NCBI RefSeq assembly: GCF_016765655.2
Contig: NZ_CP086107.1
Location: 186,001 to 250,000, forward strand
DNA length: 64,000 nucleotides
From: Skermanella mucosa
Lineage (GTDB): Bacteria; Pseudomonadota; Alphaproteobacteria; Azospirillales; Azospirillaceae
Reading direction: 5' to 3'
How positions within the stretch are numbered: the stretch's first letter is position 1; each line of letters opens with the position of its first letter. Shown here piece by piece: positions 53,315-61,047 of this stretch. Below the pieces are notes generated by a model. It worked only from the letters and a program-made list of their open reading frames with translations. It was not told the DNA's origin and searched no databases. Made by a program: the position numbers and the translations under genes.

Positions 53315-54709
53315 TCACTCCAAGGGCTTCAAGCCGGCCAGCAGCGTGGGGATCAGTTCGCTGACCGTGGGGTGGATATGGACGCAGCGCTGGATCACCG
53401 TGTAGGGCGCCTTCGCCGCCATGACGTCCAGCAGCGAATGGACGATCTCGTCGCCCTCGATGCACAGCAGCGCCGCCCCCAGGATCAGGCGGGTCTCGCG
53501 GTCCACCAGCACCTTCATGAAGCCCTGGGTCTCGCCGCGCTCCCGGGCGCGGCCGACGCGGGTCATGGGCAGCACGCCCTTCAGCGCCGGCCGGCCGGTG
53601 GCCCGCACCTCCGCCTCGGTCATGCCGGCGCGGCCGAGGGGAGGATCGGTGAACAGGGCATAGGCCGTGATGCGGTCCGACACCCGGCGCGGATCGCCGT
53701 CGAGCAGGTTGGCGGCGACGATCTCGAAATCATTATAGGAGGTATGGGTGAAGGCGCCGCGCCCGTTGACGTCGCCCAGGGCCCAGATCCCTTCGGCCCC
53801 GCTCTCCGCGGCGCTTGCCCTCAGCTGGTCGTCGACCTGGATGAAGCCGCGCTTGTCGGTGGCGACGCCGGCGGCCTCCAGGTTCAGGCCGTCCGAGTTC
53901 GGCACCCGGCCGACCGCCAGCAGCAGGTGGCTGCCCTCGACCTCGACGGGGCGGCCGCCGGCCGTAGCCGCCAGCCGCACGCCGGAGCCCCGCTTCTCCA
54001 CCGCGATATCCCGCACCCCCAGGTGGATCTCGATCCCTTCCGCCGCCAGGATGTCGCGCACCGTGTCGGATACCTCCGGGTCCTCCCGGGCGATCAGGCG
54101 GTCGGCATACTCGACCACCGTGACGCGGGAGCCGAAGCGGCGGTACATCTGGGCGAACTCCAGGCCGATATAGCTGCCCCCGGCGACGATCAGATGATCC
54201 GGCAGCGTGTCGATCCCCATCATGGAGGTGTTGGTCAGGTAGGGCACCCCGGACAGGCCGGGCCAGTCGGGCACCGCCGGCCGCCCGCCGGTATTGACGA
54301 AGATCCGGGGCGCGGTCAGGGTCTCGCCGTTCACCTCGATCTCGCGGGGACCGGTGAAGCGGGCCGATCCCCAGACCAGGGTCAGGTTCTCCGTGCCGCC
54401 CAGCCAGGCCGCCAGGCTGTCCAGCGACGCCTGCACGATCCGGTCCTTCCGCGCCTTGACCGCCTTCATGTCGACCCGGACCTCGCCGCCGGTCAGCACG
54501 CCGTAGTCCGCCGCTCGGCGCGCCAGGTGGGCGACCCGGGCGCTGGCGACCAGGGTCTTGGTCGGGATGCAGCCGTCGTTGACGCAGGTCCCGCCCAGGT
54601 GCTCCCGCTCGATGACCGCCGTCCTCATGCCCGCCTGGGCCAGCCGGACCGCCAGGAAGGGACCGGCCTGGCCGCTCCCGATGACGATCGCGTCGAAAGT
54701 CTTCGCCAT
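53315..54709 (-). CDS. FAD-dependent pyridine nucleotide-disulfide oxidoreductase
   Basis: A 464-residue class I flavoprotein. The FAD-binding start is VIGSGQAGPFLAVRLAQAG; redox disulfide is CVNDGC (GGTCVNDGCIPTK); NAD(P) site IVAGGSYIGLEFAQMYRRFG near residue 177; second FAD motif IWALGDVNGRGAFTH; C-terminal catalytic HIHPTVSE. It has neither an N-terminal metal domain nor the C-terminal Cys pair of mercuric reductase. It could reduce the neighbouring peroxiredoxin-like protein or a small disulfide. It lies between an MFS transporter (33 bp) and the redoxin gene (23 bp). Confidence 0.92.
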   Translation of the reverse strand: MAKTFDAIVIGSGQAGPFLAVRLAQAGMRTAVIEREHLGGTCVNDGCIPTKTLVASARVAHLARRAADYGVLTGGEVRVDMKAVKARKDRIVQASLDSLAAWLGGTENLTLVWGSARFTGPREIEVNGETLTAPRIFVNTGGRPAVPDWPGLSGVPYLTNTSMMGIDTLPDHLIVAGGSYIGLEFAQMYRRFGSRVTVVEYADRLIAREDPEVSDTVRDILAAEGIEIHLGVRDIAVEKRGSGVRLAATAGGRPVEVEGSHLLLAVGRVPNSDGLNLEAAGVATDKRGFIQVDDQLRASAAESGAEGIWALGDVNGRGAFTHTSYNDFEIVAANLLDGDPRRVSDRITAYALFTDPPLGRAGMTEAEVRATGRPALKGVLPMTRVGRARERGETQGFMKVLVDRETRLILGAALLCIEGDEIVHSLLDVMAAKAPYTVIQRCVHIHPTVSELIPTLLAGLKPLE

Positions 54710-54742
54710 GCCGTTTCCTCCCCCGTCCTTGTCGGCGCCGCC

Positions 54743-55927
54743 TCAAGGGCGGCCTGCACTCGGAGACGTTTTCAGATTGAACCCCAGAACCGCGGCCAGC
54801 GCGAGGGCAACTCCGACTCCAGCCACCGCGGCGGACCAGCCGAACCGGTCGAAGACCTGTCCCAGGACGGCGCTCCCCGCCAGCCCGCCGGAGAAATAGG
54901 CCGCCAGGTAGACGCCGCTCGCCGCCGCCCGGTCCGGGGCCGCCCGGCTGACGAAGCCGGTCGCCGTCGCCTGGGCGAAGAAGGTCCCGGCCCCCGCCAG
55001 CACCATGCCGAGCAGCACCTCCCCCAGGGCCGGGCTCAGCAGCAGGGGCAGGCCGGCGGCCGCGACGCCCAGGCCCGCCCACAGGGCAGGGCGCAGGCCC
55101 CAGCGCGCGGCGAAGCCGCCCGCCAGCGGCGTCAGCACGATCGACGGCAGGAAGACGAAGTAGACGAGCCCGACCGACATCATGCCGAGACCCAGCGGCG
55201 GCCCGGCCAGCACGAAATTGACATAGGTGAAGACGCCGATGAAGGCGAACAGGATGCAGAAGCCGATCCCGAACGCCGACAGCACCGGCACCGTGCACAG
55301 CCGGCGCAGGCGGACCCACGGCGGGGCCGCCGGTCCGGCGGATGCCGGCGCCGGGTGGCCGCGCAGGGTGGTCCAGGCCAGCGCCGCGCCGGCCAGGTTG
55401 AGCGCCGCGAACAGGACGAAGTTGCCGGCCAGGCCGAAGCCGTCGGCGAAGGTCGCGGCGGCCAGCCGCCCGATCAGGTTGCTGGCGACGTTCCCCGTCA
55501 CATAGGCCGCGAAATGCCCTCCGCCGCCGCCCCGCTCGCCGAGCCAGGCCAGGGTCAGGGCGAAGGCGGTGGACATGCACAGCCCTTGGAGCACGCGCAG
55601 CGCGGCGAACACCTCCAGGTTGGGCGCCAGCGCCAGCAGGCAGGTCGGCACCGCCAGCAGCACGAGGCTGACGGTGACTCCCCTCCTCCGGTCGATCCGG
55701 TCGCCGAACAGGGCGGTCGCCAGCCCGGCCGCCGCCATGCCGAGCGTGCAGGCATTGACCGCCATGCCCATCGCCGAGGGCGCCACGCCGTAGGCTTCGG
55801 CCAGCATCGGCAGGATCGCCTGCGTCGCGAACAGGTCGACGACGGTGAAGAACGCCATCAGGGCTACGATCGTGGGACGGAGCGCCGGAACGCCCTCGGC
55901 CCCGGGAAGTGCTCTCGTGACGGACAT
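54743..55927 (-). CDS. MFS transporter (YnfM/AraJ-like)
   Basis: A 394-residue permease with twelve expected helices. The loop 2-3 motif FGDRIDRRRG and the N-terminal opening (ALMAFFTVVDLFATQAILPMLAEAYG) place it in the drug:proton antiporter-1 part of the MFS. A second-half partner is FLPSIVLTPLAGGFAARWGLRP. GGAGGGG lies before ATG 55927. It follows the cupin gene by 35 bp and leads the redox pair, so it is operon member two of four. Export of a toxic or reactive small molecule is plausible. Confidence 0.88.
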   Translation of the reverse strand: MSVTRALPGAEGVPALRPTIVALMAFFTVVDLFATQAILPMLAEAYGVAPSAMGMAVNACTLGMAAAGLATALFGDRIDRRRGVTVSLVLLAVPTCLLALAPNLEVFAALRVLQGLCMSTAFALTLAWLGERGGGGGHFAAYVTGNVASNLIGRLAAATFADGFGLAGNFVLFAALNLAGAALAWTTLRGHPAPASAGPAAPPWVRLRRLCTVPVLSAFGIGFCILFAFIGVFTYVNFVLAGPPLGLGMMSVGLVYFVFLPSIVLTPLAGGFAARWGLRPALWAGLGVAAAGLPLLLSPALGEVLLGMVLAGAGTFFAQATATGFVSRAAPDRAAASGVYLAAYFSGGLAGSAVLGQVFDRFGWSAAVAGVGVALALAAVLGFNLKTSPSAGRP

Positions 55928-55962
55928 GGCGGATCCCCTCCGAAGAAGCCGGTCGCGGCGTG

Positions 55963-56475
55963 TCACATCATGCCCGGCTCGGGGTCGGCGACATGCAGCA
56001 GATCGGCGGAGAGCAGCACGGCCGTGCCTTTGCCGGTGTTCTTCCACCAGTGGGCGACGCCGTGCCGCTCCGCCGTGCTTTCGCCGGCCTTGTGGACGAT
56101 CGGCACCGCGCAGGTGCTGGAATACTCGGTGATCTCGCCCTTGATGACGTAGATGATCGCGGGGCGGTCCTGGTGGCTGTGCCAAGGCACGACCCCGCCG
56201 GGCTTCACCTCCAGCCGGCGCAGACGGAACTGGCGGTCCTGGATGCCGGCCGGCTCCTTCGCCAGGTCGATCGAGGCGACGACCTTGTCGGTGACGTCCT
56301 TCGCCGGGGTGGAATCCGGCATGCGGAGGTCGGTCCCCTCCTGGCCCGCCGGGCAGGTGCCGGCGAGCGCCGCGGCCGGTGCCAGGGCCAGGGCGGAGCC
56401 GAGCAGCAGGAAGCCAAGCAGCCCCCCCTTCAGAACGGTCTTCAGGGAAAGCACGGCAGTGAAACGACGTGTCAT
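55963..56475 (-). CDS. Secreted cupin protein
   Basis: A 170-residue protein. The signal peptide spans residues 1 to about 40 (GLLGFLLLGSALALAPAAALA). The cupin motif 1 reads VPWHSHQDRPAIIYVIKGEI and motif 2 includes RHGVAHWWKNTGKGTAVLL, with His ligands for a metal. Cys residues in GTCPAGQEG and SSTCAVP may pair. ATG 56475 has GGGAG just upstream. It is the first gene of the cupin-MFS-oxidoreductase-redoxin operon and is divergent from hydroxybutyrate dehydrogenase across the 65-bp dyad. Confidence 0.85.
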   Translation of the reverse strand: MTRRFTAVLSLKTVLKGGLLGFLLLGSALALAPAAALAGTCPAGQEGTDLRMPDSTPAKDVTDKVVASIDLAKEPAGIQDRQFRLRRLEVKPGGVVPWHSHQDRPAIIYVIKGEITEYSSTCAVPIVHKAGESTAERHGVAHWWKNTGKGTAVLLSADLLHVADPEPGMM

Positions 56476-56547
56476 GTGAAGTCTCCCGGTTGCCACGCCC
56501 CATCGCGTGGTGTCGGGACCGAGGATCGGCGGAACCGGCGCTCCGGG

Positions 56548-56612
56548 GAAATGCCGGTTGGCTAAGGGATCGATAGCCGGCGGCTATGGACTGGTTAGCC
56601 AACCGGCATTTC
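56548..56612. promoter_or_regulatory. 65-bp compound dyad, likely shared operator
   Basis: GAAATGCCGGTTGGCTA (56548-56564) is the exact complement of TAGCCAACCGGCATTTC (56596-56612). A 15-bp palindrome ATAGCCG-G-CGGCTAT (56573-56587) has the same centre, base 56580. The half-site TAGCC appears four times in alternating direction, with starts 14, 8 and 14 bp apart. It lies between divergent starts at 56475 and 56683. It fits a dimer-of-dimers repressor site controlling both operons; the regulator is not identified. Confidence 0.8.
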
Positions 56613-56682
56613 ACGGCGGGGGGCTCCCGGTGGGACAGTCAGGCCAGGATCACCAGACCATGATCGCAAGAGAGGTCTCGCC

Positions 56683-57519
56683 ATGGATACGTTCGCAGTG
56701 AGGAAACCCGCCGCGCCGGCCGCCGCCCCGGTCGACGAGTTCGCGGGGAGGGTGGCGCTGGTCACCGGCTCGACCAGCGGGATCGGCCTCGGCATCGCGC
56801 GGGCCTTCGCCGCCCGGGGCGCCGCGGTCGTGTTGAACGGCTTCGGCCCGGCGCGGGACATCGCCGAGGCGCGCACCGCCATCGAGGAGGAGTTCGGGGT
56901 CGGGACGGACTATTCGGACGCCGACATGTCCGACCCGGAGGCGATCGGCCGCATGGTAGAGACCGCGGCCTACCGGCACGGGCGGATCGACATCCTGGTC
57001 AACAATGCCGGCATCCAGCACGTGGCGCCGGTCACCGGGTTCCCGCCCGACAAGTGGGACCGGATCCTGGCGATCAACCTCACCTCCGCCTTCCATACCG
57101 TGCGGCTGGCGCTGCCGGTGATGCGGCGGAACGGCTTCGGCCGGATCGTCAACGTCGCCTCGGCCCACGGGCTCGTCGCGTCGCCCTTCAAGTCGGCCTA
57201 CGTCGCGGCCAAGCACGGCGTCGTTGGCTTCACGAAGACGGTGGCGCTCGAGGTGGCGGAGGAGCCCATCACCTGCAACGCGATCTGCCCCGGCTACGTC
57301 CTGACGCCGCTGGTCGAGCAGCAGATCGACGACCAGGCGAAGGTCCACGGCATCTCCCGCGAGGCGGTCGTCCGCGACGTGCTGCTGGCGCAGCAGCCGA
57401 GCAAGCGGTTCGCCACGGTGGACGAGATCGGCGCGCTCGCCGTGTTCCTGTCCAGCCATGCCGCCGCCTCGATCACCGGCGCCGCGATCCCGGTCGACGG
57501 CGGCTGGACCGCCCATTGA
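56683..57519 (+). CDS. bdhA: D-3-hydroxybutyrate dehydrogenase (SDR family)
   Basis: A 278-residue NAD-dependent short-chain dehydrogenase. NAD site TGSTSGIG at 28-35; catalytic Ser in VASAHGLVASPFKSAYVAAK, with Tyr near 173 and Lys near 177; specific sequence VNNAGIQHVAPV is the hallmark of D-beta-hydroxybutyrate dehydrogenases, as is a late QQIDDQAK-type segment. It interconverts D-3-hydroxybutyrate and acetoacetate, the step after polyhydroxybutyrate breakdown. About 18 residues of Ala/Pro-rich N-terminal extension are unusual. GAGG precedes ATG 56683. It forms an operon with a patatin (29 bp). Confidence 0.94.
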   Translation: MDTFAVRKPAAPAAAPVDEFAGRVALVTGSTSGIGLGIARAFAARGAAVVLNGFGPARDIAEARTAIEEEFGVGTDYSDADMSDPEAIGRMVETAAYRHGRIDILVNNAGIQHVAPVTGFPPDKWDRILAINLTSAFHTVRLALPVMRRNGFGRIVNVASAHGLVASPFKSAYVAAKHGVVGFTKTVALEVAEEPITCNAICPGYVLTPLVEQQIDDQAKVHGISREAVVRDVLLAQQPSKRFATVDEIGALAVFLSSHAAASITGAAIPVDGGWTAH

Positions 57520-57548
57520 CCCCGCCTCCAGACACCGGAGATCCCCCC

Positions 57549-58724
57549 ATGCTGATAACCAGGACCCCGACCGAGCCCGGAACCGGCGAGAAGCCGAAGC
57601 CGGCGTTCGACAAGGAAACGCTGGGCCAGATCGTGCTGGTGTTCCAGGGCGGCGGCGCCCTGGGCGCCTACCAGGCCGGCGTATACGAGGCGATGCAGGA
57701 GGCCGGACTGGAGCCGGACTGGGTGATCGGCACCTCGATCGGGGCCATCAACGCCGGCCTGATCGCGGGCAACCTGCCCGGCATGCGGCTGGCCCGCCTC
57801 CGGGAGTTCTGGCGGAGGGTCCAGCACGGTCCGTTCCGGCAGCTGACCGCGGCATCCTTGGGCGGCGGTCCGGAGGCGTTCAGCGCCCTGACGGCGGCGG
57901 CGGGGGTGGACGGCTTCTTCCAGCCCAACCCCTGGGCCTTCCTTGGCATGAAGACCGTCCTCGGGCCGGAGAACGCCGGCTACTATTCGACCGAACCGCT
58001 GGCGAGGACGCTGGCCGACCTGATCGACCCCGGCTGCCTGGGCGCCGGCCACCCGCGGCTGACGGTCGGCGCCGCCAATGTCCGGACCGCGGAGATGCAT
58101 TACTTCGACAGCCGCGCCGCGCCGCTGACGATCCGGCACGTGATGGCGTCCGGGGCGCTGCCGCCGGCCTTCCCTGCGGTCCGGATCGACGGCGAACTCT
58201 ACTGGGACGGCGGCATCCTGTCGAACACGCCCGTCGAGGCGGTGTTCGACGACAATCCCCGGCGTAGCGGCCTCGTCTTCGCGGTCCATATCTGGAACCC
58301 CAGCGGGCCGGAGCCGGACAGCATCTGGAAGGTCATGAGCCGCCAGAAGGACCTCCAGTACGCCAGCCGGGCGGCCAGCCACATCGCCCGGCAGAAGCAG
58401 ATCCACCGCCTGCGCCACGTCATCGCCGAACTGGCGGAGACCCTGCCGGCCGATCTGCGCGACGATCCGCGCGTCCGCGAGCTGGCGGCCTACGGCTGTC
58501 TCACCCGCATGCACGTGGTCAGGCTTCTGGCCCCGCCGCTGGCGGGCGAGGACCATTCCAAGGACATCGACTTCAGCCCGCAGGGCATCCGGGCCCGCTG
58601 GTCCGCCGGCTATGCCGACACCGCGCGCGTGCTGGCCCAGGCTCCCTGGACCCATCCCGCCGACCCGATCGAGGGCTTCATCCTGCATGATGCCAAGGCC
58701 GGCCGGGTCGTCGGGGAAGGTTAG
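57549..58724 (+). CDS. Patatin-like phospholipase with DUF3734-type tail
   Basis: A 391-residue serine hydrolase. GGGALGAY at 34-41 is the oxyanion loop, Ser63 in GTSIGA the nucleophile and Asp near 220 in YWDGGILSNTP the partner. The extra C-terminal region (about 245-385; RQKDLQYASRAASHIARQKQ) matches the DUF3734-type tail. In many alphaproteobacteria this gene accompanies D-3-hydroxybutyrate dehydrogenase, as here, which has led to the idea that it acts on polyhydroxybutyrate granules or their lipid. Direct proof is lacking. There is no signal peptide. Confidence 0.93.
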   Translation: MLITRTPTEPGTGEKPKPAFDKETLGQIVLVFQGGGALGAYQAGVYEAMQEAGLEPDWVIGTSIGAINAGLIAGNLPGMRLARLREFWRRVQHGPFRQLTAASLGGGPEAFSALTAAAGVDGFFQPNPWAFLGMKTVLGPENAGYYSTEPLARTLADLIDPGCLGAGHPRLTVGAANVRTAEMHYFDSRAAPLTIRHVMASGALPPAFPAVRIDGELYWDGGILSNTPVEAVFDDNPRRSGLVFAVHIWNPSGPEPDSIWKVMSRQKDLQYASRAASHIARQKQIHRLRHVIAELAETLPADLRDDPRVRELAAYGCLTRMHVVRLLAPPLAGEDHSKDIDFSPQGIRARWSAGYADTARVLAQAPWTHPADPIEGFILHDAKAGRVVGEG

Positions 58725-58895
58725 CCGCCGGATGCCGCGGCGCCTCTCGAAAGTGGTATGACGATACGAAATCGCCAGCAGCTCCATTGTCAGGCTGCCC
58801 ATTCTGTGGCTCAATATCAAAAAAACGCGCTGCCAAGGGCTCCGGGCCGGCAGCAGAATCAAGACCCGCGGGGAAGCTCAACAGAGGGGTTGCAT

Positions 58896-59162
58896 ATGAG
58901 GGACAATCTCGACACTCAGGCGCAGCTATACTGGCGCGCCAATATCCAGACGGTCATGGCCTGTCTGATCGTATGGTTTCTCGTGTCGTTCGGAGCGGGA
59001 ATCATCTTCGCCGATGCCCTGAACGGCATCATGCTCGGCGGTTTTCCATTGGGCTTCTGGTTCGCCCAGCAGGGCTCCATCGTCATCTTCCTGCTGCTCA
59101 TCATTTTCTACGCTTGGCGAATGAACCGGCTGGACCGGAAATTCAACGTCGACGAGATCTAG
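58896..59162 (+). CDS. DUF4212 small subunit of a sodium/solute symporter
   Basis: An 88-residue protein with two membrane helices (about 19-40 MACLIVWFLVSFGAGIIFA and 58-76 IVIFLLLIIFYAWRMN) and the family N-terminus AQLYWRANIQ. ATG 58896 has GAGGGG 8-12 bases upstream; frames from further upstream lack one. It is the small partner of the symporter that starts 24 bp later. The pair is analogous to small-subunit plus ActP-like systems for acetate and other short acids. Confidence 0.9.
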   Translation: MRDNLDTQAQLYWRANIQTVMACLIVWFLVSFGAGIIFADALNGIMLGGFPLGFWFAQQGSIVIFLLLIIFYAWRMNRLDRKFNVDEI

Positions 59163-59186
59163 GCGATCGCAGGGAAGGCTGAAACA

Positions 59187-60968
59187 ATGGAACTCCAGAC
59201 ACTTACCTATCTGATCGTCGGAGCCACCTTCGCCCTCTATATCGGGATCGCCGTATGGTCGCGGGCGGCGACGACGGGCGATTTCTATGTCGCGGGCAAG
59301 GGCGTCCATCCCATCGCCAACGGCATGGCGACCGGTGCCGACTGGATGTCGGCGGCTTCCTTCATCTCCATGGCCGGGTTGATCGCGTTCCTCGGCTACG
59401 GCGGTTCCGTCTACCTGATGGGGTGGACCGGCGGCTACGTCCTGCTGGCGATGCTGCTCGCCCCGTACCTGCGGAAGTACGGCAAGTTCACGGTGCCGGA
59501 ATTCATCGGCGACCGCTATTACAGCAGCGCCGCGCGGGTCGTGGCGGTGATCTGCCTGATCTTCATCTCCTTCGTCTACGTCGCCGGGCAGATGCGCGGC
59601 GTCGGCATCGTGTTCTCCCGCTTCCTCGAGGTCAGCATCGAGGTCGGGCTGATCGTCGGCATGGGCATCGTGTTCGTCTATGCCGTGCTGGGCGGCATGA
59701 AGGGCATCACCTATACCCAGGTGGCCCAGTATATCGTGCTGATCACCGCCTATATCGTGCCGGCGGTCTTCATCTCCCTCCAGCTGACCGGCAACCCGTT
59801 CCCGCCGCTCGGCCTCGGCGGCACGCTGGTGGACAGCCCCGCGGTCAGCGCCGACGGCGTGTTCCTGCTGGAACGGCTGAACGCCGTCGTCACCGAGCTC
59901 GGTTTCGCGGCCTATACCGACGGGCAGAAGAGCGTCATCGACCTGTTCGCCATCACCGCGGCGCTGATGGTCGGCACCGCGGGGCTGCCGCACGTGATCG
60001 TTCGCTTCTTCACCGTGCCGCGCGTCCGCGACGCGCGCTCCTCGGCCGGCTGGGCGCTGTTCTTCATCGCCCTGTTGTATCTCTGCGCCCCGGCGGTCGG
60101 CGCCATGGCCCGGTACAACCTGATGGACACGCTCCAGGTCGGTGCCGTGGGCGCCCCGGACGGCAACCTGCTCTATGAGGACCGTCCGGCCTGGATGCAG
60201 CGCTGGGAACAGACGGGCCTGCTCAAGTTCGAGGACAAGAACGGCGACGGCCGCATCCAGTACTACAACCCGGCCGGCATGAACGACGACCTGGAAAGGC
60301 AGTACGGCTGGAGCGGCAACGAACTTACCGTGGACCGCGACATCCTGGTGCTCGCCAATCCCGAGATCGCGCGGCTGCCCAACTGGGTCATCGCCCTGGT
60401 CGCGGCGGGCGGTATCGCGGCGGCCCTGTCCACCGCCGCCGGCCTGCTGCTGGTGATATCGTCCTCGATCTCCCACGACCTGCTGAAGAGCACCCTGGCC
60501 AAGGACATGTCGGAGAAGAACGAGCTGATGGCCGGCCGCATCGCCGCCGCCGGCGCCATCCTGATCGCCGGTTACCTGGGCTACAATCCTCCCGGCTTCG
60601 TGGCGGAGGTGGTCGCCTTCGCGTTCGGCCTCGCGGCCAGTTCGCTGTTCCCCGCGATCATGATGGGCATCTTCGCGAAAAGGGTGAACCGGGAAGGGGC
60701 GATCGCCGGGATGCTGACCGGGCTCATCTTCACGATGGGCTACATCGTCTACTTCAAGGGGATCTTCATCACCCCGATCGGAGTCAACGCGCCCGCGAAC
60801 TGGCTGCTGGGGATTTCTCCGGAAGGCATCGGATTCGTCGGCATGCTGCTGAACTTTGCCGTCGCGTTCGCGGTCAGCAGGATGACGGCGGCACCGCCGC
60901 GCGAGATCCAGGAACTGGTGGATTATATCCGGTCGCCGCGCGGCGCCAAGGCCGCGGTCGACCACTGA
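59187..60968 (+). CDS. Sodium/solute symporter, large subunit (VC_2705 / ActP-like)
   Basis: A 593-residue SSS symporter with 13 or more helices. The N-terminal part shows GDFYVAGKGVHPIANGMATGADWMSAASFI, a sodium-site segment. Between helices near residues 345-380 is a long polar loop containing DKNGDGRIQYYN, which matches an EF-hand/dockerin loop apart from Asn at position 12. It pairs with the DUF4212 protein. Likely substrates are acetate or similar short carboxylates. A strong hairpin terminator follows, and the DUF294 signalling gene is next. Confidence 0.92.
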   Translation: MELQTLTYLIVGATFALYIGIAVWSRAATTGDFYVAGKGVHPIANGMATGADWMSAASFISMAGLIAFLGYGGSVYLMGWTGGYVLLAMLLAPYLRKYGKFTVPEFIGDRYYSSAARVVAVICLIFISFVYVAGQMRGVGIVFSRFLEVSIEVGLIVGMGIVFVYAVLGGMKGITYTQVAQYIVLITAYIVPAVFISLQLTGNPFPPLGLGGTLVDSPAVSADGVFLLERLNAVVTELGFAAYTDGQKSVIDLFAITAALMVGTAGLPHVIVRFFTVPRVRDARSSAGWALFFIALLYLCAPAVGAMARYNLMDTLQVGAVGAPDGNLLYEDRPAWMQRWEQTGLLKFEDKNGDGRIQYYNPAGMNDDLERQYGWSGNELTVDRDILVLANPEIARLPNWVIALVAAGGIAAALSTAAGLLLVISSSISHDLLKSTLAKDMSEKNELMAGRIAAAGAILIAGYLGYNPPGFVAEVVAFAFGLAASSLFPAIMMGIFAKRVNREGAIAGMLTGLIFTMGYIVYFKGIFITPIGVNAPANWLLGISPEGIGFVGMLLNFAVAFAVSRMTAAPPREIQELVDYIRSPRGAKAAVDH

Positions 60969-60991
60969 GCATCGACTACTGGGCGACGGCC

Positions 60992-61024
60992 GGAGGGGCA
61001 GGGCGGTCGCCGTCCTGCCCCTCC
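60992..61024 (+). terminator. Strong hairpin terminator after the symporter
   Basis: A 15-bp stem (60992-61006 with 61010-61024) with one G-U pair and a 3-base loop, core GGAGGGGCAGG. It lies 23 bp after the symporter stop and separates it from the DUF294 gene. Confidence 0.8.
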
Positions 61025-61047
61025 ACGTCATCGTGTGATAAACCACC

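Noticed and set aside
53315-54709. Mercuric reductase
   Set aside because: No N-terminal HMA domain and no C-terminal vicinal cysteines; no mer genes nearby. Only the general disulfide oxidoreductase fold is supported.
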